Shown here: positions 1-9,482 of the stretch, one piece after another
Layout of the letters: each line of letters opens with the position of its first letter
Numbering within the stretch: position 1 is the first letter of the stretch
Assembly: GCF_900103345.1 (NCBI RefSeq)
Contig: NZ_LT629702.1
Location: 1,922,001-1,986,000, forward strand
Direction of reading: 5' to 3'
Source of the DNA: Pseudomonas azotoformans
GTDB lineage: Bacteria; Pseudomonadota; Gammaproteobacteria; Pseudomonadales; Pseudomonadaceae
Length of the DNA: 64,000 bases
Translations under genes and position numbers: made by a program
The notes under the pieces: model-generated
Told to the model about the DNA's origin: nothing
The model's input: only the letters and a program-made list of their open reading frames with translations
Database searches by the model: none

Positions 1-534
1 GCGGCGCAGCCACTGGATCGAGGCCTGGGTGTCGCTGTCCTCGGCGACCCACAGCGCCAGCAGGCCGGGCAGCGGTTGCTCGAAGTCCTCGTGCAACAGG
101 CGATAGCTGCCTTTTTCCGAGCGCCGCCGGGCCACGGTGATCAAGCGGCACAGGTGCTGGTAGCCGCTGAGGTCTTCCACCAGCAGCACCAGTTTCGGGC
201 CGTTTTCGATGCGCATCTCGCTGCCGATAATCAGCGGCAGTTCCACCGCCTTCGCCGCCTGCCACGCCCGCACGATACCCGCCAGGGTGCATTCGTCGGT
301 GATCGCCAGGGCGCTGTAGCCTTGGCGCTTGGCCCGCTCGAACAACTCCAGCGCACTGGACGCACCGCGCTGGAAGCTGAAGTTGGACAGGCAGTGCAGT
401 TCACTGTAGGAGCGAGCTTGCTCGCGAAGGTCGTCAACGATGACGCGGGGGGTCTGGATGAACGCGTTGCCTGGGCGTTTTTCGCGAGCGAGCTCGCTCC
501 TACAGGGAGCAGTCGGCGTTTGGGGGATTTTCAT
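1..534 (-). CDS. dnaE2: Error-prone DNA polymerase DnaE2 (ImuC), N-terminal part, cut by window edge
   Basis: Translating the minus strand from the ATG at 534 gives 178 open codons to the window edge. The part after residue 45 ([16 protein letters not shown], then [17 protein letters not shown]) is the N-terminal PHP domain of DnaE2/ImuC, the SOS-induced translesion polymerase that works with ImuA and ImuB. The ATG overlaps the imuB stop as ATGA, so the two are translationally coupled. Unusually, residues about 11-44 are encoded by a 102-bp REPIN (404-505); its length is a multiple of three and it has no stop in this frame, so the polymerase gains a roughly 34-residue N-terminal insert. Identity is confident; whether the insert is translated or tolerated is unknown, and no other start codon is obvious between the REPIN and the conserved domain. 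Confidence 0.88.
   Translation of the reverse strand, partial: MKIPQTPTAPCRSELAREKRPGNAFIQTPRVIVDDLREQARSYSELHCLSNFSFQRGASSALELFERAKRQGYSALAITDECTLAGIVRAWQAAKAVELPLIIGSEMRIENGPKLVLLVEDLSGYQHLCRLITVARRRSEKGSYRLLHEDFEQPLPGLLALWVAEDSDTQASIQWLRR
404..505. repeat. REPIN (inverted REP pair) inside dnaE2
   Basis: The arms gtaggagcgagcttgctcgc (from 406) and gcgagcgagctcgctcctac (to 503) form a long imperfect inverted repeat around a loop of about 50 bp. Arms and loop match the REPIN type common in P. fluorescens genomes. The loop sequence cgtcatcgttgacgacctt (minus strand) is closely matched in the repeats near 39600 and 55730, which marks it as one mobile repeat family. It lies within coding sequence rather than between genes. 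Confidence 0.85.
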
Positions 535-1943
535 GCGAACCAGCCTTGCAACCACAACCCATCGCTTTGCCCGACGTTACGAAAGGCCCAGCCTCGCTGG
601 CCGGCGCGGGTCTGGATCAGGTAGTAGTCGCGGCGGATATCGGCACCGTCCCACCAGCCGGATTCAATGCGCTCCGGGCCCATGAGGATGTGCACGCCGT
701 GTTCGGCCAAGAGTGTGGGTTCGCTCAGCAACCAGCCGGGGCGTTGCACCTTGTGCAAGGTCGGGCAGAGGTTTTTGTCGGTCGCCGCTTGCCAGGCGCA
801 TTCGGGGCGATGGTCGGCGTGGAAGCGCAAGCCCTGCACGGCCTCATCGCCGAGACGGGCGCGCAGGCGTTCGCGCAATTGTTCCCAGGGCAAGGTCTGT
901 TGCGGGCGGTCGTCGAACAGGTCCTGGCGCTGCGGCACGAACACCGGCAAATCCTGGGCGATCAGGCGGAAACCGCGTACCGGTGAGGTGACCTGTACCT
1001 GCTCCAGGCGACCTCGGGCCAATTCAAACAGCATCGCCGGTTCGCGCTCGGCGCTGAGCAGGCCAACCTTGATCACCGTGTCCGGCGCCTGGGCGTGTTC
1101 CAAATACAGGTCGAAACGCTGCACGCCACTGTCGCGACCGCACAGGAAGGCGGACAGATCGCCCGTCAGGCGTCGCAAGGGAAACAGCAGCGCCTGATGG
1201 GACTGCACGTCGAAATTCAACTCGATGCGCACATCGAACCGGTCCGGTGGCTGATAGAACGCCAAGGCCAATGGCCGCTGCCCGCTCAATGCATCCAGAT
1301 GCTTGAGCAGTCCAGCATCAAAGCGCCGCGCCAAGGTGTGCCGAGGCAGCGCCTGCACCTGGGCCAGGCGGCGCAGGCCCATGCGCGACAACGCCGTGGC
1401 GGCCTGCGGGTCGAGGCCGGCGCGGTCGATGGGCAGCGGCGCCAGGGCCTGCAACAAGCCGTCATCCTGCACCGCCAAACCATCGTATATATTCGCCAGC
1501 ACCCGCGCCGCCGCCGGGTTGGGCGCCGCGACGATACGGTGACGAAAGCCCAATTCGGTCAATTCCTGGCGCAAGCGTGCTTCGAACCTCGGCCACGGCC
1601 CGAACAGCCCCAGGCTCGATTCGATTTCAAACAACAAGGCACGCGGGTAATACAGGCTGACCTGGGAACTGAACTGGTAGGCCCAGGCAGCCAGGAACTG
1701 TTGGTGGCGCTCGATCTCGGCGGGGTCGTATTCGACGCTGGCAAAGGTCTTGGCCAGGGCATGCGCCGCCGTCAGGGATTGGCCGGGGCGCAGGCCCAGG
1801 GCGCGGGCGGCGTCATTGACGGTTTGCAACACGCGCCGCTGTGGCGTGCCGGCCAGCAGGGCCAGGGGTTGCTCCGGCTCGGGATGCACACGCAGCACTC
1901 CGTCCAGCGCCAATTGCGGGAAGACAATACACACCCAGCGCAT
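531..1943 (-). CDS. imuB: ImuB, catalytically inactive Y-family polymerase homologue
   Basis: 470 residues starting [16 protein letters not shown]. The N-terminal region is a DNA polymerase IV/Y-family fold (for example [19 protein letters not shown]), followed by a helix-hairpin-helix-like stretch ([20 protein letters not shown]) and a C-terminal region rich in Trp and Arg. Members of this family lack polymerase catalytic acids and act as the clamp-binding hub that recruits DnaE2 and ImuA during translesion synthesis. The gene starts 7 bp after imuA and its stop overlaps the dnaE2 start. The ATG at 1943 is chosen because the conserved protein begins there; an open extension upstream would overlap imuA. 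Confidence 0.93.
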   Translation of the reverse strand: MRWVCIVFPQLALDGVLRVHPEPEQPLALLAGTPQRRVLQTVNDAARALGLRPGQSLTAAHALAKTFASVEYDPAEIERHQQFLAAWAYQFSSQVSLYYPRALLFEIESSLGLFGPWPRFEARLRQELTELGFRHRIVAAPNPAAARVLANIYDGLAVQDDGLLQALAPLPIDRAGLDPQAATALSRMGLRRLAQVQALPRHTLARRFDAGLLKHLDALSGQRPLALAFYQPPDRFDVRIELNFDVQSHQALLFPLRRLTGDLSAFLCGRDSGVQRFDLYLEHAQAPDTVIKVGLLSAEREPAMLFELARGRLEQVQVTSPVRGFRLIAQDLPVFVPQRQDLFDDRPQQTLPWEQLRERLRARLGDEAVQGLRFHADHRPECAWQAATDKNLCPTLHKVQRPGWLLSEPTLLAEHGVHILMGPERIESGWWDGADIRRDYYLIQTRAGQRGWAFRNVGQSDGLWLQGWFA

Positions 1944-1950
1944 GACAACC

Positions 1951-2565
1951 TCAGTGCCCCGCCAGGGCAATCGGCGCCGGATGGGCCAAGCCGCCCCGGC
2001 ACTTGAGCACCCGTACCTGCGCGGGCCTGGCCTCCACGGCCAGGCGTAGCGCGGCGGGCGATGAGTTGACCGACTCACTCAAGGCCCGCCAGGCAAACGC
2101 CAGGGTCTGCCCGGTTTCCGCCGCCACTTGCAGGCGCCGCAGCGCCCGGCCATCGGCCTTGCGCGGCCAGCACAGCACCGCGCCGCAACTGCCGGAACGC
2201 AGGCATTGCTCCACCGCCCACAGGGCGTCGCGTTCCTCGGCCTGGATCACCGAGAGCAGGCGCAGGTCCACCCCGGCGTTCTGCCAGGCATGGGGGTACG
2301 GCGTGTACGGCGGCGCCACCAACACAATGCGCTCCCCCGCCTTCGACAAGCGCGCCAGGGTCGGCAGCACCAGTTGCAATTCGCCCACACCTTCCTTGGC
2401 CATGAGGATTTCACTCAAGGCCGCCTCCGGCCAGCCGCCCGTGGGCAGCACCGCGTCCAGCGCCGCCAGCCCGGTGGGATGCACACTGGACGGCGGCGCG
2501 GCAGGCCGGCCCTTCCAGACACGCCCGCCATTGAACAGCGTGTCCAGCGCGACCACGGCGCCCAT
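1951..2565 (-). CDS. imuA: ImuA, RecA/SulA-like translesion accessory protein
   Basis: 204 residues (MGAVVALDTLFNGGRVWKG). The central segments (SEILMAKEGVGELQLVLPTL, ERIVLVAPPYTPYPHAW, DLRLLSVI) are typical of ImuA, a RecA-fold protein without an intact Walker A motif that joins ImuB and DnaE2 in the SOS mutasome. It is second in the lexA2-imuA-imuB-dnaE2 operon: its ATG shares one base with the lexA2 stop (TGATG) and imuB follows after 7 bp. It should therefore be LexA2-controlled. Confidence 0.92.
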   Translation of the reverse strand: MGAVVALDTLFNGGRVWKGRPAAPPSSVHPTGLAALDAVLPTGGWPEAALSEILMAKEGVGELQLVLPTLARLSKAGERIVLVAPPYTPYPHAWQNAGVDLRLLSVIQAEERDALWAVEQCLRSGSCGAVLCWPRKADGRALRRLQVAAETGQTLAFAWRALSESVNSSPAALRLAVEARPAQVRVLKCRGGLAHPAPIALAGH

Positions 2566-3182
2566 CAGCCTTGCCTCACCAAACCGCAGAACACCCCTTC
2601 GATGGCCAGGTCCTGGTCAGGCCCCACCACGATGGGTTGATACGCGGGGTTGCGCGGCAGCAGCCGCACGCGGTCGCCACTGCGCTCGAAACGCTTGATG
2701 GTCACTTCACCGTCCAGGCGCGCCACCACGATCTGCCCGTTCAAGGCCTCGGCACTGCGGCGTACGCCGACCAGGTCACCGTCGAGGATGCCGTCCTCGA
2801 TCATCGAATCGCCCTGCACCCGCAACAGGTAGTCCGGGGTTTTCGCGAAGGTCGACGGGTCCAGTTGCAGGCGGCTGTGCACTTCGGCATCGGCGCCGAT
2901 AGGCAAACCTGCGGCCACGCGACCGAGCACCGGCACGTCCAGCCATTCCGGGCGCGCCGGCTGGTTGAGCAGGCGAATGCCACGGGCCTGGTGGGGGTTG
3001 ACCTCGATATACCCGGCTTCGGTCAGCGCCAGCACATGCTTGCGCGCCACGCTGCGCGAGGCAAAACCGAACGCCTCGGCGATCTCGGCGAGGCTCGGGG
3101 GCTGGCCTTGCTGCGCGATGCGGTCGCGGATAAAGGTCAGGATGGCGGTACGGCGGGGGGTGAGAGTCGTCATGGAGTACAT
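2565..3182 (-). CDS. lexA2: LexA2, second SOS repressor controlling the imuABC operon
   Basis: 205 residues. Residues about 5-70 are the LexA winged-helix DNA-binding domain (TPRRTAILTFIRDRIAQQG); residues 86-205 are the S24 autoprotease domain with the Ala91-Gly92 cleavage bond, Ser126 (GDSM) and Lys163. Two in-frame ATGs lie close together (3182 and 3173). The first is preferred because AGGAG sits 5 nt before it, whereas that site is 14 nt from the second. Pseudomonads carry a second LexA in front of imuA-imuB-dnaE2, and the order here matches. The operator overlaps the ribosome-binding site and start codon, so the gene should repress itself. Confidence 0.93.
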   Translation of the reverse strand: MYSMTTLTPRRTAILTFIRDRIAQQGQPPSLAEIAEAFGFASRSVARKHVLALTEAGYIEVNPHQARGIRLLNQPARPEWLDVPVLGRVAAGLPIGADAEVHSRLQLDPSTFAKTPDYLLRVQGDSMIEDGILDGDLVGVRRSAEALNGQIVVARLDGEVTIKRFERSGDRVRLLPRNPAYQPIVVGPDQDLAIEGVFCGLVRQG

Positions 3183-3190
3183 TTGTACTC
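3175..3190. promoter_or_regulatory. LexA2-type SOS operator
   Basis: gagtacatttgtactc is a perfect 6+6 palindrome around a 4-nt centre (GTAC-N4-GTAC core). It resembles the LexA2 motif described for pseudomonads (GTAC-N4-GTGC) rather than the canonical CTG-N10-CAG box. It covers the Shine-Dalgarno and first codon of lexA2, so binding would block the leader directly. Confidence 0.8.
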
Positions 3191-3383
3191 CTGTGGGAAA
3201 TTTCTGACAATAGCCGCTAGTCGCGCGATAGCGGACGAGCTTTGTCGAACCGTCCCACATAACCGCCGGATTAGCTCTACTCCCCTACCCTGCAAACGTC
3301 CGCAAAGTCCCTCGCCTGACTACACAGTGCGAGGGATTGCAGATGGCGTTATGGGTTTGGGCTCCGGTGGATGGGGCGGTTTC

Positions 3384-6300
3384 ATGATCGAAGTGACCAG
3401 CCAAACCATTGGCTATTTGGTACTGGCCACCCTGGATTCAAAGACGCGAGACGTCGAATCCGTTATCAGCGACTTCAAGCGCTGCCTCAATCACTACGAC
3501 GCCTGGGCTTCGAGCTTTTTCAGCTTTTCGGCGCTGGATATCGAACAGGTCTTCAAGGTGGGGGATGAAGTGGCGCTGGTCGCGCCGATCAACCGCTCCC
3601 TGTTTCCCAGCACCACCACCGCAACCTGCCAGGCAGACGGCACGCTGACCCTGGTGCATATGTTCCAGAGTTCTCGATTCGTACCCATCGGCGATACGCC
3701 CGTAATGGTGCAGCGCATTGATCCGAAGGGTGGCCCGCTCGGGGAGCCCCTCCATAAAACCATCGGGCCCAGCGGCATTCTCGAAATCAAGGAATGTGAT
3801 CGCAACCAGCAGTACCGGGTCAGTTTCTATCCCAACGTTTCCAAGGCGCACTTCAAGGCGCTGTACGCCTCTTATCAGTCGGTGATCGAACCGCTGGAAG
3901 GCTGGCTGCGCCGTGAGTGGACCACCACCTTCGCCGCCTTGTGGAAGGGTTATTCCGAAGCCAATTTCCTCAAGCGCTACCTCTCGCTGCACCAAGCCTA
4001 CGCACGCGGGTTCAGTGGGGCGTTGTATTCACTCTGGGACAACATCAAGCAGATGCTTCAGTGGTTTCTGGACCCACTGCAGCATGCCGAAAAGCTGCTG
4101 CATTACCTGACCCAGGCAGAATTCGAAAAGCTGTTGAAGCTCGGCACCGAAAGCATCGCAAAGGGCCTGCTGGTGCTGAGTGATGAGCCGTTGCTGTTCA
4201 TTTATCTGTCGGCAATGGTCAGTTGGATGCGGATGTTGCCGCCGCCTTATATGAATGAGCTGCTGGGGGAAATCAGCGCTGAAGTATTGATCAATTTGCT
4301 GCTGTGCCTTGCCACGGCCGGGATGGGGATGGCGGTACGCATCAGTACGAAGGTGCTGGGCAGCATCAAGTCTCAACGTGTACGCACATGGCTTGAGCAC
4401 ATGGCTGGGCAGTTCGGGAAATTTCGTGCGGATGATCACACGCGGGTTGCCAAGCCGATATTGCTCAGTAGCCAGGCGACGACGATCAAGACGATTCCAG
4501 ATGCGCCGTTGAAGGCTGGGGATCAGGTGGTTTCCAACGCGGTGCCGGTGGTGCGCAGCAAGTCCCAGCGAACCGTGTTGGTTCAGCAAGAGCCTGTGGA
4601 TGATGTGCCGGTTTCTGCTCGCAATCCCAATGGGGATGCGGCGGCACCTGCGGACAAGACCGTCACCAATGGCTGCCCGGTGTCGATGGTCACCGGCGAG
4701 GAATTGCTGACCCTGACCGATGGCACGCTGGACGGGATCTTGCCGTTTGAGTGGACACGGTTGTATCGCACCAGTGCGGTGGAAATGGATTGCGGGCTGG
4801 GGTTTGGCTGGAGTCACTCGCTGGCGCATCGGTTGAGTGTTTCCGGGGATTCGGTGGTGTGGACCGATCATGAGAATCGGTCGACCACCCTGCCCTTGCC
4901 CACGGCTGCTCGACCTGCGATCACCAATAGCCTGGCCGAAGCGGCGATCTACCTAGGGTCGTTGCCTGATGAACTGGTGCTGGCGCAGGCATCACGTTTC
5001 TACCACTTCCGCGACGGTGTGCTGACAGCGATCAGCGACGCGTATGACAACCGGCTGCGCATTACCCGGGATTTTCTGGGGCGTGTTGAGCGGGTGGATA
5101 ACGGTGTCGGGCGCTCGCTGTTTTTGCGTTATGCATCGGGCCGCATCGTGGCGGTGGATTACCAGATTCATCGCGTCGTGGATGACGGGCCGTTTGTTTG
5201 GGTGACGGAGCAGACCGTTGTTTCCTACGCCTATGACGACTTGGGACGACTGGTTTCAGCGACCAATGCCGTCGGTGAAAGCGAGGTTTATCGGTACGAC
5301 GAACAGCACGTCATTCTTGAGCGCGGCTTGGCCGGTGGCGCGAGTTTTTTCTGGGAGTGGGAACGGTCTGGCAAGGCCGCGCGATGTGTGCGGCATTGGG
5401 CGAGTTTCTCGCAGATGGACACGCGTTATGCCTGGGATGACAACGGCCAGGTCACGGTGTTTAACGCCGATGGTAGCCAGGAAGTCTACGTGCATGACCA
5501 GCGGGCGCGGCTGGTGCAGCGGGTGGATCCGGACGGGGCCGAGCACTTTAAATCCTACGATGAAAAAGGCCGGCTGACGGTTGAGCAGGATCCGCTGGGA
5601 GCGATCACGGCGTATCAGTACGACGAAGCCGGGCGCTTGGTGGCCGTGTTTCCGGGGGACGATGAGCCGACGACCTACGAGCATGACAACGGGTTCGTAC
5701 GGGTGGTGCGGCGTGGTGAAGCCGTCTGGAAGTATGAGCGCAATGATCAGGGCGATGTCATCCGTAAGACCGATCCTGATGGCAGCACTACTGACTACAG
5801 CTACAACAAATATGGCCAACTGATTGGGGTTTGGTACCCGGATCACAGCTGTCAGCGGCTGGTGTGGAATGAGCGTGGGCAGTTGCTTGAAGAGCAGTTG
5901 CCGAATGGTGGGATCAAGCGTTATCGCTATGACGATCTAGGGCGGCAGATTGCACGGGAAGATGAACACGGCGCACTGACCCAGTATCAGTGGGACAGCG
6001 TGGGTCGGTTGACTCGTGTTGTGCTGCCAGGCGACGGGTTCAAGGAATACAGCTACAACCCCTACGGAAAAATCACCGCCGAGCGCGATGAACTCGGGAA
6101 CATCACCCGCTACGAATACGCCGACGGCCTGCACCTGATCAGCCGCCGCATCAATGCCGATGGTACACAGGTCAACTACCGCTACGACAACGCGCGGTTA
6201 CTGCTGACCGAGATCGAAAACGAGGTGGGTGAGACCTACCGGCTCCAGTACCACAGCAACGGCCTGATCCAGCAGGAAATCGGCTTTGACGGTCAGCGCA

Positions 6301-8252
6301 CGGCGTACGTATACGACCTCAACGGCAACCTTCGGGAAAAGACCGAACACGGCGATGACGGCAGTCAGCTGGTTACCCGCTACCAGCGCGACCATGCCGG
6401 ACGCCTGATCAGAAAAACCCTACCCGATGGCAATACCGTCGATTACACCTACGACCGCCAGGGCAACCTCCTCAGCGTCGAAGACGGCCACTGGGCCCTG
6501 GCCTACGAGTACGACAGCCAAAACCGCCTCACCGCCGAACACCAAGGCTGGGGCACCCTGCGCTACGGCTACGACGCCTGCGGCCACCTGCAAAACCTGC
6601 GTCTGCCGGACAACAACCGCCTCACCTTCAATCACGACAAAGGTGGCCACCTCGCCACCGTCGAACTGAACGGCGCGGTCCTCACCTCACACCTGTTCAA
6701 GGCCGGTCGCGAACAGCAACGCGCCCAAGGAAACCTGCTCAGCCACTACCAACACGACCACCAGGGACGCCTGTTCAACCAGAGCATCAACGACGCCGAA
6801 GGCCCGCTCTACCGACGCCACTACGACTACGACAAATCCGGCAACCTCACCCGCCTGCTCGACACCCGCAAGGGCGAACACCGCTACCACTACGACCCAC
6901 TCAACCGCCTCACCCGCGCCGACCACACCCAAGGCGAGCAAGAACGCTTCGGCCACGACCCCGCCGGCAACCTGCTCATGCAAAACCGCCCCGGCCCCGA
7001 CATCGTCGCCGGCAACCGCCTGATGATCCAGGGCGACCACCACTATGACTACGACGCCTTCGGCAACCTTATCCGTGAACGGCGTGGCAAAGGTCACGCA
7101 CTCGTCACCGAATACCGCTACGACTGTCAGCATCGTCTGATCGGTATTAAAAAACCCAACGGCCAGACCGCCAGCTACCGCTACGACCCGTTTGGGCGGC
7201 GTATCAGTAAAACCGTCGACGGCATCACCACCGAGTTCTTCTGGCAAGGCGACAAACTGATTGCCGAACACCATGCGGATCGGCATCGCAGCTATCTCTA
7301 CGAACCCGACAGCTTCCGTCCGCTAGCCTTGCTGGAAGGCTTCGGCCCCAAGGAAACCAAGGCCTACCACTACCAACTTGACCATCTGGGCACCCCGCAG
7401 GAACTCACTGCCCAAGACGGCGAAATCGTCTGGTCGGCGCACTACCGCGCCTACGGCGAAATAACCCGCCTCGATATAGGAAAAGTCGACAACCCGCTGC
7501 GCTTCCAGGGTCAGTATTTCGATCAGGAAAGCGGGCTGCACTACAACCGCCATCGCTACTACAATCCGGATGTTGGTCGCTACATCACGCCGGACCCGGT
7601 GAAGCTGGCGGGTGGGATCAATGCCTACCAGTACGTGCCCAACCCTACCGGGTGGGTAGACCCGTTAGGGCTCAGCTCATGTCCTGGCGTCGGTGAATGC
7701 AAGCCCGGCAGTGAGGTCGAAAACCCAATTATAAAAGCCAGGGCCAACGAAAGTCAGCCAGCACTACCGAGGCTAACAAGGAAAGATCGAAGCGAACGAA
7801 TTGGGGCCCTAACTGAGGCAAATGCAAAACGACGCGTGTTAGAACTTGAAGAAAAATATGACATGCACACTGTCGCCAAGCACGGCCCTGAGATCACCGA
7901 TACTGCGCTAAAACAGAGAGCAATTGATGGAACAGACCCGAGCACCGGATTGCATAAGCCTGGAGCGAAAGGAAACTTAAGCTCTCAGTTTCATGGTTGG
8001 AAAATGCAACTCAACGCATTGAACAAGGCGTTGACACGTGAATCGCTTGGGCTAGATCCGTTCAACGGAATGGATCACAATAAAAATCCGATACTCAAGC
8101 TGGAATTACCCGGAGCAGGACGAGGCTATCGCCCTAACAAAAAACAGGTTGAAAGCCCAACCCTTAATGAAAACCTAAACTGGTTCGAAGTGAAATTTGA
8201 TAAAAAAGATAACACCAGGCCATTTACCGCCTTTCCAGCCGAGAAGAAATAA
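3384..8252 (+). CDS. Rhs/YD-repeat polymorphic toxin with unassigned C-terminal toxin domain
   Basis: 1622 residues from the ATG at 3384 (MIEVTSQTIGYLVLATLD); an in-frame ATG at 3351 is an alternative. Residues about 1-420 are a specific N-terminal region with hydrophobic stretches near 265-315 (LFIYLSAMVSWMRML, INLLLCLATAGMGMAV) and no recognisable PAAR domain. A DUF6531-type segment begins near 428 (NGCPVSMVTGEELLTLTDG). About 20 YD repeats follow (YDDLGRL, YDEAGRL) from about 610 to 1310. The Rhs core ends with RYYNPDVGRYITPDP and the self-cleavage-associated motif at D1426 (DPLGL). The last about 192 residues, AT-richer, are the variable toxin; KHGPEITDTALKQRA is its most distinctive motif but I cannot name its activity. 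Such proteins are usually type VI secretion cargo. Third-base usage shifts near 6000-6400 from G/T-rich to C/A-rich. Confidence 0.9.
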   Translation: MIEVTSQTIGYLVLATLDSKTRDVESVISDFKRCLNHYDAWASSFFSFSALDIEQVFKVGDEVALVAPINRSLFPSTTTATCQADGTLTLVHMFQSSRFVPIGDTPVMVQRIDPKGGPLGEPLHKTIGPSGILEIKECDRNQQYRVSFYPNVSKAHFKALYASYQSVIEPLEGWLRREWTTTFAALWKGYSEANFLKRYLSLHQAYARGFSGALYSLWDNIKQMLQWFLDPLQHAEKLLHYLTQAEFEKLLKLGTESIAKGLLVLSDEPLLFIYLSAMVSWMRMLPPPYMNELLGEISAEVLINLLLCLATAGMGMAVRISTKVLGSIKSQRVRTWLEHMAGQFGKFRADDHTRVAKPILLSSQATTIKTIPDAPLKAGDQVVSNAVPVVRSKSQRTVLVQQEPVDDVPVSARNPNGDAAAPADKTVTNGCPVSMVTGEELLTLTDGTLDGILPFEWTRLYRTSAVEMDCGLGFGWSHSLAHRLSVSGDSVVWTDHENRSTTLPLPTAARPAITNSLAEAAIYLGSLPDELVLAQASRFYHFRDGVLTAISDAYDNRLRITRDFLGRVERVDNGVGRSLFLRYASGRIVAVDYQIHRVVDDGPFVWVTEQTVVSYAYDDLGRLVSATNAVGESEVYRYDEQHVILERGLAGGASFFWEWERSGKAARCVRHWASFSQMDTRYAWDDNGQVTVFNADGSQEVYVHDQRARLVQRVDPDGAEHFKSYDEKGRLTVEQDPLGAITAYQYDEAGRLVAVFPGDDEPTTYEHDNGFVRVVRRGEAVWKYERNDQGDVIRKTDPDGSTTDYSYNKYGQLIGVWYPDHSCQRLVWNERGQLLEEQLPNGGIKRYRYDDLGRQIAREDEHGALTQYQWDSVGRLTRVVLPGDGFKEYSYNPYGKITAERDELGNITRYEYADGLHLISRRINADGTQVNYRYDNARLLLTEIENEVGETYRLQYHSNGLIQQEIGFDGQRTAYVYDLNGNLREKTEHGDDGSQLVTRYQRDHAGRLIRKTLPDGNTVDYTYDRQGNLLSVEDGHWALAYEYDSQNRLTAEHQGWGTLRYGYDACGHLQNLRLPDNNRLTFNHDKGGHLATVELNGAVLTSHLFKAGREQQRAQGNLLSHYQHDHQGRLFNQSINDAEGPLYRRHYDYDKSGNLTRLLDTRKGEHRYHYDPLNRLTRADHTQGEQERFGHDPAGNLLMQNRPGPDIVAGNRLMIQGDHHYDYDAFGNLIRERRGKGHALVTEYRYDCQHRLIGIKKPNGQTASYRYDPFGRRISKTVDGITTEFFWQGDKLIAEHHADRHRSYLYEPDSFRPLALLEGFGPKETKAYHYQLDHLGTPQELTAQDGEIVWSAHYRAYGEITRLDIGKVDNPLRFQGQYFDQESGLHYNRHRYYNPDVGRYITPDPVKLAGGINAYQYVPNPTGWVDPLGLSSCPGVGECKPGSEVENPIIKARANESQPALPRLTRKDRSERIGALTEANAKRRVLELEEKYDMHTVAKHGPEITDTALKQRAIDGTDPSTGLHKPGAKGNLSSQFHGWKMQLNALNKALTRESLGLDPFNGMDHNKNPILKLELPGAGRGYRPNKKQVESPTLNENLNWFEVKFDKKDNTRPFTAFPAEKK

Positions 8253-8668
8253 TGTTGAAAAACCCATTTTTAAATGAGCCGTTCGATCCTAGCCTGAAAT
8301 GGTTCATTGGTGTATTTGATATATATGATCAAGAGCAAGGACCAGGTCTAGACCTGGAGAAATATAATCCAAACGAAAGAGCCGACCGAGAGTTCCTCAT
8401 AAAAAATTACGCCCTGAATTTAAGCTACCTTTCTTACAGACATAAATATGTTTTGATCAAGGCCCTAGAAAGCAGCCTGAACAATGAAAGTTATGACTTC
8501 CAGAGCTTATTCGATATAAATGAAGATGAGGCCGCGTCATGGCCAAGAGAAGAATGGTACGAACTTGAAAACCCTAGAGAATTTTTAGTGGATGTATATC
8601 AACTCGCTCAAATCAGTTGGAAAGAAGACCTCCAAAAAGCCAGCCTCGAAGACCAGTCAACCTGGTAA
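8252..8668 (+). CDS. Putative immunity protein for the Rhs toxin
   Basis: 138 residues, acidic and soluble, with no signal peptide or membrane segment (MLKNPFLNEPFDPSLKW). Its ATG overlaps the rhs stop (TAATG), and it shares the low-GC, foreign composition of the toxin tail, the usual arrangement of a cognate immunity gene behind an Rhs C-terminus. No family recognised. The role is inferred only from position, size and composition. Confidence 0.75.
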   Translation: MLKNPFLNEPFDPSLKWFIGVFDIYDQEQGPGLDLEKYNPNERADREFLIKNYALNLSYLSYRHKYVLIKALESSLNNESYDFQSLFDINEDEAASWPREEWYELENPREFLVDVYQLAQISWKEDLQKASLEDQSTW

Positions 8669-8702
8669 CCCAAACACCGCCCTCCAAGGCAACACCGCCC
8701 CT

Positions 8703-8838
8703 CTGTGGCGAGCAGGCTTGCCCTGCGTTGGGCCGCGAAGCGGCCCCAGTCCAGGCGATGGGTGTTTTCAGGTAACCCCGCATTGTCTGTTTTGGGGCTG
8801 CTGCGCAGCCCAACGCAGGGCAAGCCTGCTCACCACAG
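8703..8838. repeat. REPIN-like inverted repeat
   Basis: ctgtggcgagcaggcttgcc at the left and ggcaagcctgctcaccacag at the right form an almost perfect inverted repeat extending about 30 bp per side, each arm followed by a smaller hairpin (gggccgcgaagcggccc; gggctgctgcgcagccc). It fills the gap between the immunity gene and the Nudix gene. Confidence 0.85.
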
Positions 8839-8884
8839 GAAGGCTGCGAACCACAACAAGCGGGATCACCCAAACAAAGGGAGT

Positions 8885-9472
8885 TCACCAACCCTCTTTA
8901 AGCATCCGCAACTCCAAATGCTGCAACAACATGATGGTCTTCCCATCCACAATCTCCCCGCTCTGCACCATTGCCAAAGCCTCTTCAAAGCCCAGCTCCA
9001 GCACTTCGATATCTTCGCCCTCCTCTTCCAAGCCACCGCCAGTCCCAACCCGATCACCTGGCTGATATTCACCCATGAAAAAGTGAATCCGCTCCGTCAC
9101 CGACCCTGGGCTCATGAAGGCCGCATAGATCTTCTCCACATGCCCCACGCGGTAGCCGGTTTCTTCTTCCGCTTCCAGTCGGATCCGCTCTTCGGGGCTG
9201 GCATTGTCGAGCAAGCCAGCCGCCGCTTCGATCAGGTAGCCATGGTAATCGTTGACAAACGTCGGCATGCGAAACTGGCGAATCAGCAACACCGTACGCT
9301 GCGCGCGGTTGTACAGCAGGATGGTCGCGCCGTTGCCGCGGTCGTACACCTCGCGGGTCTGGGCTTGCCAGCTGCCGTCGCGGCGGCGCAGGTCGAAGCT
9401 GTACTTTTTCAGCAGGTACCAGTTTTTCGAAAGGGTCTCTTCAGCGGTAATGCGCACGGGGCTGTCAGCCAT
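8885..9472 (-). CDS. Nudix hydrolase, NudK (GDP-mannose hydrolase)-like
   Basis: 195 residues ([20 protein letters not shown]). The Nudix region is [19 protein letters not shown] followed by TGY. The metal-binding EAEEETGY end is intact; the first Glu of the textbook box is Ser here and the Arg before the Glu is Leu, as in other NudK-type deviations. The N-terminal segment ([17 protein letters not shown]) and [16 protein letters not shown] also resemble NudK, which hydrolyses GDP-mannose and related nucleotide sugars. It ends 47 bp from the REPIN and starts 10 bp after the SDR gene, so the two are probably cotranscribed. Exact substrate uncertain. Confidence 0.82.
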   Translation of the reverse strand: MADSPVRITAEETLSKNWYLLKKYSFDLRRRDGSWQAQTREVYDRGNGATILLYNRAQRTVLLIRQFRMPTFVNDYHGYLIEAAAGLLDNASPEERIRLEAEEETGYRVGHVEKIYAAFMSPGSVTERIHFFMGEYQPGDRVGTGGGLEEEGEDIEVLELGFEEALAMVQSGEIVDGKTIMLLQHLELRMLKEGW

Positions 9473-9482
9473 GGTCGTTTTC

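Noticed and set aside
2571..3383. Open extension of the rhs frame 271 codons upstream over lexA2
   Set aside because: It lies antisense to lexA2 and has no Rhs-like sequence; the Rhs N-terminus starts at 3384.
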